Source: an uncultured Lachnospiraceae bacterium (lineage in GTDB: Bacteria > Bacillota > Clostridia > Lachnospirales > Lachnospiraceae). Taken from it: 64,000 nt of DNA. Every line of letters begins with the position of its first letter. The stretch's first letter is position 1. The notes below the pieces were generated by a model that saw only the letters and a program-made list of their open reading frames with translations, was not told the DNA's origin and did not search any database. The translations under genes and the position numbers were made by a program. Below, piece by piece: positions 45,450-54,083 of the stretch. The stretch is taken from NCBI GenBank assembly GCA_910588565.1, contig CAJUPF010000006.1, forward strand, positions 1-64,000, given 5' to 3'.

Positions 45450-46634
45450 ATGGAGAATTTATTAAGAGAAGCGATTCTGACTAGTTTAGATGTAAATGAA
45501 TGCGGCAATATATGTGAATTTTTGCGCTCTCCCAGAAAAAAAGTGTTCTTTGGCCAAGGCAGGCAAGCAATAGTATGTTATGAGTTGTGCAGAGAACTGG
45601 GAGTTGAAGTAGATGCTTTTATTGGGAACAACGAAAGTGATCGTTATCAGCATTTGCCAAAAGATATTGAATTTTTTGCTCCGGGAAAATTCCCATATAA
45701 GAAGGATGACTATGATGTTTTGCTTGCTATAAATGAAGAGTATTATGCAGATGTGATGGGACAGTTAAAAATACATAATTTTAAAAATATTTTTTATGCT
45801 AATAATTGGAAGATGGTAAATTATTTATATAAGAGAGCATTTTTGAAGGTTTTTTTAGAGCTGCAGGGGATTGATACAGGTAAAAAAATCTGGGAAAGTG
45901 AAGATAAAGGATTTCGAATTTATGGGATTATCGGACAATCTAAGGAATATATTACAGAATTGGTATTGTCAGGAGGTTTTTTTGATGTTGTTGCGCCCTC
46001 AATATTTGGTTGTTCTAGATATTTTAGAGAGGGTGCGTATGAATTGGATATGGTTCAGATTGAAAAGGAAGATATTGTTTTAGATTTAGGAGCAAATATT
46101 GGGATGTTTTCCTGTGTTGCAGCAACAAAAGGAAGACATGTTTATGCGTTTGAACCGACGCCTGGAACCCGAAAGCTGTTAGAACAGAATGCAGAGTTGT
46201 ATCATAATTTTGATGTAATAGAATATGCTGCCAGTAATGAAGATGGAGACGCAATGTTTACGATTAATGATATGTCGACGGAAAACGCAGAGATAGGGCG
46301 GAATACATTGTTTGGAGACATCTTGGATAAAACATTTAATACTTGCCAGATAAAAGTAAAAACGAAAAAAATTGATACTTTTATGAAAGAAAATCATATT
46401 GCAAAGGTTGATTTTATAAAAGCCGATATTGAGGGGGCGGAAAGGTATATGCTGATGGGGGCGCAGGAAACTTTGAGAATATCTGCCCCTAAATTGTCAT
46501 TGTGTACATATCATCTGCCTGACGACAGGGAGGTGATGACTGAGCTGATTTTAAAAGCGAATCCTGATTATAAGATTATATATAAAGAATATAAATTGTA
46601 TGCATATGTGCCAGACGATAGGAAGCGGAAGTGA
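45450..46634 (+). CDS. FkbM-family methyltransferase
   Basis: A 394-residue protein starting MENLLREAIL at ATG 45450 after AAAGGTGGA; the in-frame TTG at 45426 lacks a site. Residues about 25-130 are a Rossmann-like domain (KKVFFGQGRQAIVCYEL). The methyltransferase domain includes DLGANIGMFSCVA and KVDFIKADIEGAERYMLMG. Same architecture as the protein at 37486. Probably O-methylates a glycan sugar. Confidence 0.83.
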   Translation: MENLLREAILTSLDVNECGNICEFLRSPRKKVFFGQGRQAIVCYELCRELGVEVDAFIGNNESDRYQHLPKDIEFFAPGKFPYKKDDYDVLLAINEEYYADVMGQLKIHNFKNIFYANNWKMVNYLYKRAFLKVFLELQGIDTGKKIWESEDKGFRIYGIIGQSKEYITELVLSGGFFDVVAPSIFGCSRYFREGAYELDMVQIEKEDIVLDLGANIGMFSCVAATKGRHVYAFEPTPGTRKLLEQNAELYHNFDVIEYAASNEDGDAMFTINDMSTENAEIGRNTLFGDILDKTFNTCQIKVKTKKIDTFMKENHIAKVDFIKADIEGAERYMLMGAQETLRISAPKLSLCTYHLPDDREVMTELILKANPDYKIIYKEYKLYAYVPDDRKRK

Positions 46635-46688
46635 GTTTAGAGCATGTTATAGTATAAAAAATAGAAAGATGCATAAGGAGGCAGATAA

Positions 46689-47768
46689 ATGAGCGAGACA
46701 TTGAATAAATACGAACAAGCGGGAAGGAATTATTTAAAAGAGAAAAAACCATATGTGTTTGAAAAGGTTTCAAAATTTACAGAAAAATATAAACGTGGAG
46801 AAAGCATTGCAATTATTCAGCTTCAATATAACTATATGTGTAATATGCTCTGCGAGCATTGTTCTATAGAAGCATATCAGAAAAATGCTGCAGGAAAAAG
46901 GAGCCTGACGCCAAAAGATGTGGCAGGCTTGGCAAAACAGGCAGATGATATGGGGCTTGCACGATTTGTGATTTCAGGAGGGGAACCTACGGTATTTCCG
47001 GATTTGGACGAATTGGTGGCGGCGATTGATCCTGAAAAGTTTTTTATTAACAGCGATTCAAACGGATTTTTGCTGGCGGAAAAAGCAGAGCATATGAAAA
47101 AAATTGGAATAGATCGGATACAGTTAAGTATAGACAGCCTGAATCCTGAAGAACATGATGAGTTTCGCCGTAAGCCGGGGGCGTGGAAACGGGCAATGGA
47201 AGGAATTGATGAGTGCCAGCGGATAGGGCTTCCATTATATATACAGACTGTCGTAACAAAACAAAGGTTATATTCGGATGAATTTATTCAGTTTTTAGAG
47301 TATTTTAACCGACGGGGATTAAATGTATTTATTTCTTTTGCGAAACCGGTCGGCGCATATGCGGGGCATTATGAAAGCATGGTGGACGCTAAGGATCTGG
47401 CATATGAGCGTCAGCTGGAAAAAAAATATCAGCTTTGTACACATTTAACGCCGGGGTATGGATTGGATATGGGGTGCATTGGCGTAAAGGGGTTCGTCTC
47501 AGTTACACAATATGGCGATGTTCAGCCCTGCCCATATTTCCATTGTTCAATAGGTAATATTTTTGAGAAACCGTTTCAGGATATTATCGATACTGGAATG
47601 AATATTAAGTTTTTTGGAGAACACGTGGATACATGTCTGCTGGCGGCAGACCTTCCATGGGTAAAAAAATATGTGGCGGATAAAATATATGGGAAACCGG
47701 TGCCGGTTCCTTATAATCAGGTTTTTACAGAAGAAGACAGAACCGTAAAGCCTTATTGGAAAAATTAG
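46689..47768 (+). CDS. Radical SAM enzyme
   Basis: A 359-residue radical SAM protein with C51-x3-C55-x2-C58 (MCNMLCEHC) and FVISGGEPTVFPD as the SAM motif. The C-terminus has GCIGVKGFVSV and PCPYFHCSIGN, a short SPASM-like cysteine set. It is only distantly like the radical SAM protein at 36456. It may dehydrate, epimerise or otherwise modify a sugar or peptide in this pathway. It is followed by an SDR and a C-methyltransferase-like gene. Confidence 0.82.
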   Translation: MSETLNKYEQAGRNYLKEKKPYVFEKVSKFTEKYKRGESIAIIQLQYNYMCNMLCEHCSIEAYQKNAAGKRSLTPKDVAGLAKQADDMGLARFVISGGEPTVFPDLDELVAAIDPEKFFINSDSNGFLLAEKAEHMKKIGIDRIQLSIDSLNPEEHDEFRRKPGAWKRAMEGIDECQRIGLPLYIQTVVTKQRLYSDEFIQFLEYFNRRGLNVFISFAKPVGAYAGHYESMVDAKDLAYERQLEKKYQLCTHLTPGYGLDMGCIGVKGFVSVTQYGDVQPCPYFHCSIGNIFEKPFQDIIDTGMNIKFFGEHVDTCLLAADLPWVKKYVADKIYGKPVPVPYNQVFTEEDRTVKPYWKN

Positions 47769-47800
47769 AATTTGAAATGGTGTAAGAGGTACATAAACAG

Positions 47801-48781
47801 GTGGCAAAAAAAGAGAGAGTACTTGTAACGGGAGGAACTGGAGTTACCGGCGTGGCATTAGTACGGCATTTGCTAAGGAATAACAAAGAAGTAACCGCTA
47901 TTGTGAGGCCGCACAGCAAGAGAAGCCGCTATTTGCCGGAAGACAAAGATTTACATGTTGTGGAATGCAGCCTGGCGGATTACGACAGGATCGGAGTGGA
48001 AGAATTAGGGAAAGATTATTCTGTATTTTATCATCTTGCGTGGGACGGTTCGACAGGAAAAGAAAAAGTGGACAATCGGAACAATATGCAGCTTCAGGCA
48101 CAAAATATTCAATATGATATTAAGGCAGTGGAACTGTGCAGGCGGATAGAATGCCCCGTATTTCTGGCAACAGGAACACAGGCGGAATATGGTCTTTGCG
48201 ATACGGTAATCAATGAAGAAACAGAAACATATCCGGAGAATGGCTATGGCTCTGCTAAGCTGTGCGCGGGCCAGATGACCAGAATTTTGTGTAATATGTA
48301 TGGGATTAAGCATATATGGGCGAGACTGTTCAGTGTATATGGACCATATGATGGAACACAGAGCCTGATATATACCAGTATGATAAAATTGATGTCTGGT
48401 AAATGCCCGCAATATACAGCCGGAAAACAGATTTGGGATTATTTATATTCTTTTGATGCAGCCAGGGCGTTAGCTTTGCTGGGCGAGAAGGGCAGAGCAG
48501 GCGAAATCTACTGTGTAGCCAATGGCAAATCAGAGATACTGCGTTCTTATATTTTGAAACTTCATGAAGTTGTAAATCCTGAAATTCCTGGAATATTTGG
48601 GGAAATACCATATACTTCGAATCAAGTGATGAATCTACAGGTGGATACAAAAAAATTGCGGCGAGATACGGGATTTATACCAGAGTATACCTTTGAAGAC
48701 GGCATAAAAGAAATTTTTGCATGGTGTAAAAAGGAACTTCAGATTTTGACTAAAAACGATCTAAACGAACTGATTTTCTAG
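47801..48781 (+). CDS. NAD-dependent epimerase/dehydratase-like protein (extended SDR)
   Basis: A 326-residue SDR with VLVTGGTGVTGVAL at the start and YGSAKLCAGQ as the catalytic Tyr/Lys. The start is GTG 47801, after AAGAGGT. It might reduce the keto group of a branched or C-methylated sugar, in the position of a YerF-like reductase, given the ThDP enzyme at 32546. Substrate unknown. Confidence 0.8.
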   Translation: MAKKERVLVTGGTGVTGVALVRHLLRNNKEVTAIVRPHSKRSRYLPEDKDLHVVECSLADYDRIGVEELGKDYSVFYHLAWDGSTGKEKVDNRNNMQLQAQNIQYDIKAVELCRRIECPVFLATGTQAEYGLCDTVINEETETYPENGYGSAKLCAGQMTRILCNMYGIKHIWARLFSVYGPYDGTQSLIYTSMIKLMSGKCPQYTAGKQIWDYLYSFDAARALALLGEKGRAGEIYCVANGKSEILRSYILKLHEVVNPEIPGIFGEIPYTSNQVMNLQVDTKKLRRDTGFIPEYTFEDGIKEIFAWCKKELQILTKNDLNELIF

Positions 48782-48820
48782 AATGGTAATTATGAAATTT
48801 TGTTTCAAGAGGAGAAAATA

Positions 48821-49963
48821 ATGCAAAAGAGATGTAGATGCTGTAGGGAAGAAATATCGGGAGAGCCGGTACTGAAATATTTTGATATGCCGGGAATGGC
48901 GCAAAATTTCCCGGACGAGGCGCATTTATCTGAAGATTCCAGCATAGATATCGAGCTGTATCAATGTGGGAATTGCGGCTTGATACAAATCCTAAGCGAG
49001 CCTGTAGTTTATTTCAGGGATGTGATTCGCGCATCCGCAGTATCGGATGAAATGAAGGTTTTTCGTTTGGAGTATTTTAAAGAATTTGTGGAAAAGTATG
49101 GATTGGCAGGTAAAAAGATTGTTGAAATTGGATGCGGTAAGGGTGAATTTTTAGAGCTGATGGCAAAGGCTGATGTGACAGCATATGGGATTGAACATGA
49201 TTCGAGTTCCGTAAAAGTATGTATTGAACACGGATTGTGCGTGACAGAAGAATTTATGGAACATGCGCAGCAGAAACTGGCAAATGCACCGTTTGACGCG
49301 TTTTTTATTATGAATTTTCTGGAACATATTCCAGAGCCGAATACATTTCTGCAGGGGATCTATCACAATTTGTCAAAAGATGCGATTGGGCTTATTGAAG
49401 TGCCTAATATGGATTTTATATTGGAAAACGCAATTTTTTCTGAGTTTATGGCAGATCACTTGATGTATTTTACAGAGCAGACGCTGCGGCTTTTATTGGA
49501 AAAAAACGGATTTGACGTATTGGAATGTAAGGCAGTGTGGCATAAATATTGTTTGGCTGCAGTTGTAAAAAAAAGGCCGGTTTTAAATTTAAATGGATTT
49601 TATGAAAGACAGGAACTTATTGTACATAGTATTAATCATTTTATTTGGGAAAATCAAAATGAAGGACGTAAGATTGCTGTTTGGGGAGCAGGGCATCAGG
49701 CGCTTGCAGTGATTGCATTGTCGGGAATAAAAGATAAGATAGAATTTGTAGTGGATTCAGCTGTATTTAAGCAGAATAAGTATACGCCAGGAACCCATGT
49801 GTTTGTTATGGAACCGGAGGAACTACGCAGGCAGGGAATAGGCGCGGTTTTGATAATGGCGGCAAGTTATTCGGATGAAGTGGCAGGTATTGTCAGGAAG
49901 AACTATCAAAATATAACAATTGGAATTTTAAGGGATGATGGTGTTGAAGTCTGCCCGTTGTAA
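48821..49963 (+). CDS. Zinc-binding SAM methyltransferase, sugar C-methyltransferase type
   Basis: A 380-residue protein. ATG 48821 follows AGGAG; the in-frame TTG at 48800 is unlikely. The N-terminus has CRCC and, about 40 residues on, CGNC, a zinc site like that of the Methyltransf_13 domain. The SAM fold has VEIGCGKGEFLEL and FIMNFLEHIPEP. The C-terminal domain (KIAVWGAGHQALAVI) resembles Methyltransf_14. This three-part layout is that of NovU/TylCIII-type C-methyltransferases, which methylate keto nucleotide sugars. It is expected to make a branched sugar. Confidence 0.82.
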   Translation: MQKRCRCCREEISGEPVLKYFDMPGMAQNFPDEAHLSEDSSIDIELYQCGNCGLIQILSEPVVYFRDVIRASAVSDEMKVFRLEYFKEFVEKYGLAGKKIVEIGCGKGEFLELMAKADVTAYGIEHDSSSVKVCIEHGLCVTEEFMEHAQQKLANAPFDAFFIMNFLEHIPEPNTFLQGIYHNLSKDAIGLIEVPNMDFILENAIFSEFMADHLMYFTEQTLRLLLEKNGFDVLECKAVWHKYCLAAVVKKRPVLNLNGFYERQELIVHSINHFIWENQNEGRKIAVWGAGHQALAVIALSGIKDKIEFVVDSAVFKQNKYTPGTHVFVMEPEELRRQGIGAVLIMAASYSDEVAGIVRKNYQNITIGILRDDGVEVCPL

Positions 49964-49977
49964 AAAGGAGAGACAGT

Positions 49978-52443
49978 ATGTATTTTTATATTTTATGTCC
50001 AGCGGAATGTGAGTCGGGAGGCCCGGAGCTGGCGCATCAGCTCTGCCAGATATTAGTTGGATTGGGACATCAGGCATATATGTATTATGTGCGCGGAGGG
50101 CAGAAAGATCCAGTGGATGTGGATGCAGCTGAAAAATACCGGAAATATGGAACGGATCATGTAAGATGTATGCTTGATTTGAACATGGATTCCGTTGTTA
50201 TTGTACCGGAAGCATTAACGACATGGATACCGGAAATCCCGGCTGGAAGAAAAATTGTTTGGTGGATGAGCGTAGACGGTTATTTTACCAACACGGGAGG
50301 ATCGAACCTGAATTATTTGGAAGAGCATGTGCCGTACCATCTTGTCCAGTCTCATTATGCCCAAAATTATTTGCTAAATAATACTAAGATTTCGGCGGAC
50401 AAAATTCTGTTTTTGTCGGATTATATTGGAGATAGTTATGGGCAGTTCCTGTTTCCGGTACAATATCGCCAGAATATGGTTTTGTATAATCCGAAAAAGG
50501 GACTTGCTGATTTGTATCCGTTACTGACAGCGATTGAAGGAATCAAATGGGTTCCGCTTGAAAATATGACGGAAGAGCAGATGATTGTTATGATGCAGGC
50601 GGCTAAAGCATATATAGATTTTGGGCCGCACCCTGGAAAAGACAGGATACCCAGAGAGGCTGCGAGCTGCGGCTGCTGCGTAGTTACGAATAAAAAGGGA
50701 AGCGCCGCATTTTATGAAGACGTGCCGATACCGGATCATTATAAATTTGAAGACGTACAGGCTTCTTACTTTGAGATTGCGGTTTTGCTGAAAGATATAT
50801 GTGATAATTATGAGTCCCATTTTTCTGATTTCGCAGAATATCGGAAGTTTATTGCAGGGGAGAAAGCGCAGTTTATAGAGGATGTACGAAAGATGACAGA
50901 TATTTTTCGGGAAAAATTTGGCCCGGAAAGAAGGAATATTCTGCTGGTCAAAAGTATTACCCCGTACGATTCGTCCGGCAGATATATCGACGAGATGGCG
51001 GCTGCTATGCGAAAATGCGGCTGCAATACGTATGTGCTGGATGCATGGTCTTTGGCGTCGCCGGAGAGCTATAAGCAGATTATTTCTAACTGTAAATTTG
51101 ACGCGGTAATTGATATAGTAGGGATGCTTTGTGATTACGGCGCGACGGAAAAACTGCCGGCAGGAACCATATATGGGATGTACCTTTGCGATCCGCCGAA
51201 AGCGTTTGATAAGAATCTGAAAAAGGCGGATGACAGAACGGTTGTGTTTTGCTGTGATAATGATTTCCGGAATTATATAGATCGGTTTTACCAAAATATA
51301 AAACATACGGAGTTTATACCGTTATCAGGGAGCGCTTACCCAAAGACTATTCCCTATAAGGACAGAACCATAGATATTTTATTTACAGGTACGTATGAAG
51401 AGCCTGAGAACATAAGGCGGCACGCGCTTTCGCGATTTGAGGGAGGAACGCTGGCGGGGTTTTTGGAAGATATGTTTGCAGATATCAGGGTAAATACCTG
51501 GCATACGCTGGAAGATTGTCTTTCCGCTGTGTTACAGAACTATGGCCTGAATATAGATACAGTGGAATTTGACGAACTGATGGGAGAATTTATAGACGTT
51601 CAGTGGTATGCCAGAAGTTATTTTCGGGACAAACTGATTCGTACATTGCTGGGCGCGGGATTAAAGATTCATGTATTTGGAAGCGGTTGGGGCACATTTT
51701 ATTCCGAATGGAATGACAATCTGGTAATACATGAAGGAGGAGTTTATGCAGCGGCGAAAGCGCTGGCAAATGCTAAAATCTCATTGAATATTATGCCCTG
51801 GTTTAAAGATGGGTTTCAGGAAAGAATTGCGGCGGCTATGCTGAGTAAAGCGGTTGCGGTAACTGACGGAAGTAAATATATCGATGCGAATTTTAAGGAT
51901 GGACAGGACTTGGTGATTTATTCGCTGCAGGACATGGAGATATTGGCAGAACGTATCAGGTATTTGCTCGTACACCCAAAAGAGGCGGAAAAAATTGCAG
52001 AAAACGGCTATAAGAAAGCGCAAAGCCATACCTGGTTTTGCCGCGTGCAGGATATGCTGCGAAAGATGGAAGCGGATTTTGGAGTTCCTTTTATCCAGAA
52101 TGGAGAAGGGCGGGAACTGCGGCTGGAAGCGGTATATCAGAAACAAAATATCATGTTATTGGACGCGGTTTACGAACTGAAGAAAATGGCTGATTTGGCG
52201 GATGGTATAGCGGAAATGGAAGAAGCAGCGGCAGTTGATCTTGAGCTGTTAATGAACCGGTATTTAAGTTTTACAAAACGGTTTGGGAATATTTTGGAGC
52301 TTCCGGAAATGAATGCGTATGTCTGGGATTGTATGCGTCGTGCGGAGCAGGAAATACCAGCGCATACGGCAGCATTTTTTTCAATACAGTGTCAGGCGAT
52401 GATGAGTAATTTTTTGTTAAAAGTAAGCGGGTTGGAGCTGTAA
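49978..52443 (+). CDS. Double-domain GT-B glycosyltransferase (first of three related genes)
   Basis: An 821-residue protein. Residues 1-310 are one GT-B-like unit (ECESGGPELAHQLCQILVGLG; EAASCGCCVVTNKKGS). Residues about 319-821 form a second, CgeB-like glycosyltransferase unit (NILLVKSITPYDSS, YGMYLCDPPKAFD, NDFRNYIDRF, INIMPWFKDGFQERIAAAM-type motif, AVTDGSKYI). That second unit is shared with the next two genes. It may add two sugars in sequence. Strong AAGGAGAG precedes the ATG. Confidence 0.78.
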   Translation: MYFYILCPAECESGGPELAHQLCQILVGLGHQAYMYYVRGGQKDPVDVDAAEKYRKYGTDHVRCMLDLNMDSVVIVPEALTTWIPEIPAGRKIVWWMSVDGYFTNTGGSNLNYLEEHVPYHLVQSHYAQNYLLNNTKISADKILFLSDYIGDSYGQFLFPVQYRQNMVLYNPKKGLADLYPLLTAIEGIKWVPLENMTEEQMIVMMQAAKAYIDFGPHPGKDRIPREAASCGCCVVTNKKGSAAFYEDVPIPDHYKFEDVQASYFEIAVLLKDICDNYESHFSDFAEYRKFIAGEKAQFIEDVRKMTDIFREKFGPERRNILLVKSITPYDSSGRYIDEMAAAMRKCGCNTYVLDAWSLASPESYKQIISNCKFDAVIDIVGMLCDYGATEKLPAGTIYGMYLCDPPKAFDKNLKKADDRTVVFCCDNDFRNYIDRFYQNIKHTEFIPLSGSAYPKTIPYKDRTIDILFTGTYEEPENIRRHALSRFEGGTLAGFLEDMFADIRVNTWHTLEDCLSAVLQNYGLNIDTVEFDELMGEFIDVQWYARSYFRDKLIRTLLGAGLKIHVFGSGWGTFYSEWNDNLVIHEGGVYAAAKALANAKISLNIMPWFKDGFQERIAAAMLSKAVAVTDGSKYIDANFKDGQDLVIYSLQDMEILAERIRYLLVHPKEAEKIAENGYKKAQSHTWFCRVQDMLRKMEADFGVPFIQNGEGRELRLEAVYQKQNIMLLDAVYELKKMADLADGIAEMEEAAAVDLELLMNRYLSFTKRFGNILELPEMNAYVWDCMRRAEQEIPAHTAAFFSIQCQAMMSNFLLKVSGLEL

Positions 52444-52502
52444 AGCGGGTTGGACTGACATGAAACAGATGAAAGAGAACCTGAAAAACTGCGGGGGATA
52501 AG

Positions 52503-54032
52503 ATGGAGAAAATGAAAAATATTTTATTGGTAAAGACTTTGTCGCGGTATGGATCGGTGGATAATTATATTGATAAAATAGCGGCCGGTATACGGAAAGC
52601 AGGCTGTAATACATGTGTTCTGGATGTGTGGTCCCTGGCGTCGCCAATGCATTATAATCACATGCTTTCAGCCTGTAAGTTTGATGTGGTAATGGATGTG
52701 AATGGGATGCTCTATAAGTATGGGGCGCCGGGAAACCTGCCCAAGGGAACGCTCTATGGGACATATCTCTGCGATCCCCCCAAACCGTTGAGCAGGCAGC
52801 TTGAGATGGCGGATGACAGAACGGTTGTTTTTAGCTGTGATAATGATTTCCGGTCTTATATCGATCGGTTTTATTCCAATGTAAAACATGTGGATTTTAT
52901 TCCGTTATCCGGGGAGGCTTATCCGGAATATATCCCGTTTGAAAACAGGAGTTTCGATATTATATTTACAGGAACGTATGAGAATCCGGAAAAAATAAAA
53001 GAAAAAACGTTTGAACAGATACAAGGAAGGGAAGAACTTGTAAAACTTGCGGAGGATATGTTTGAGGATATTATAACAAATTCCCATCATACGCTGGAAG
53101 CGTGTCTTTCGTCTGTTTTAAACAGGCAGAACCGGAACGTAAGTAAAGAAGAATTTGATGGATTGATGGGAGGGTTAATGGGGGTACACTGGTATGCCCG
53201 CAGTTATTTCCGGGATAAACTGATCCGCACTTTATTAGAAGCTGGAATACAGATTCACGTGTTTGGAAACGGATGGGATACCTTCTGCTGTGAATGGAAG
53301 AACAATCTTATCCCGCATAAAGGCGGGTTTTATGCAGCCAGGAAAGCGCTGGCAAACGCAAAAATAGCGTTAAATATTATGCCGTGGTTTAAAGATGGAT
53401 TCCAGGAAAGAATTGCTTCGGCTATGCTCAGTAAAGCGGTTGCAGTAACAGATGGGAGTAAATATATCCAGGATAATTTTGAAGACGGCAAAGAACTGGT
53501 GATATATGCTTTAGGAGATATCGGCGCGTTGGCAGATCGTATCCGATATCTGCTGGCTCACCCAAAAGAAGCGGAAGCGATTGCCCATAGAGGATATGAA
53601 AAAATACAAAACCATACGTGGGAGGAACGTGCGCACGATATGCTCCGAAAGCTGGAAGCAGATTTTTCAGTTTCCCTGGTTGGGCGGCAGGAAGGAAGGG
53701 AGCTGGAATTTGATATGGAATATCCGGATCAAAGAACCCTTCTCTTAGACGCGGTATATGAATTAAAAAAGCTGGCTGATTTTGTGGATCGTGATTTGGG
53801 GATTGCAGAAAAATTGTCAGGGACGGATGTAAGATATTTAAGGAGCAGGTTTGCGCGTTTTAACAAGCAATTTGGCGGCCGCGTAAACGGGATGGAAGTA
53901 AATCCGTATGTCTGGAAGCTTATGGAAAAGCCGGATGGCGATGTTCCAAAGCATTCGTTTGAACTTTTTTCTATGCAGCTTAAGGCTTTGATGAGTAAAT
54001 TGCTGTTAAATATAAATGGATTCAATATATAA
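52503..54032 (+). CDS. CgeB-like glycosyltransferase (second of three)
   Basis: A 509-residue single-unit glycosyltransferase, closely similar to residues 319-821 of the preceding protein (shared LCDPPK, NDFRSYIDRF, LNIMPWFKDGFQERI, AVTDGSKYI). It ends with the same helical C-terminal tail. This is the basic module of the trio and arose by tandem duplication. Donor and acceptor unknown. Confidence 0.78.
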   Translation: MEKMKNILLVKTLSRYGSVDNYIDKIAAGIRKAGCNTCVLDVWSLASPMHYNHMLSACKFDVVMDVNGMLYKYGAPGNLPKGTLYGTYLCDPPKPLSRQLEMADDRTVVFSCDNDFRSYIDRFYSNVKHVDFIPLSGEAYPEYIPFENRSFDIIFTGTYENPEKIKEKTFEQIQGREELVKLAEDMFEDIITNSHHTLEACLSSVLNRQNRNVSKEEFDGLMGGLMGVHWYARSYFRDKLIRTLLEAGIQIHVFGNGWDTFCCEWKNNLIPHKGGFYAARKALANAKIALNIMPWFKDGFQERIASAMLSKAVAVTDGSKYIQDNFEDGKELVIYALGDIGALADRIRYLLAHPKEAEAIAHRGYEKIQNHTWEERAHDMLRKLEADFSVSLVGRQEGRELEFDMEYPDQRTLLLDAVYELKKLADFVDRDLGIAEKLSGTDVRYLRSRFARFNKQFGGRVNGMEVNPYVWKLMEKPDGDVPKHSFELFSMQLKALMSKLLLNINGFNI

Positions 54033-54083
54033 GCGTTATTTTAATATAAATGATTAACATAGTAATCTGGGAGGAATGATAAA

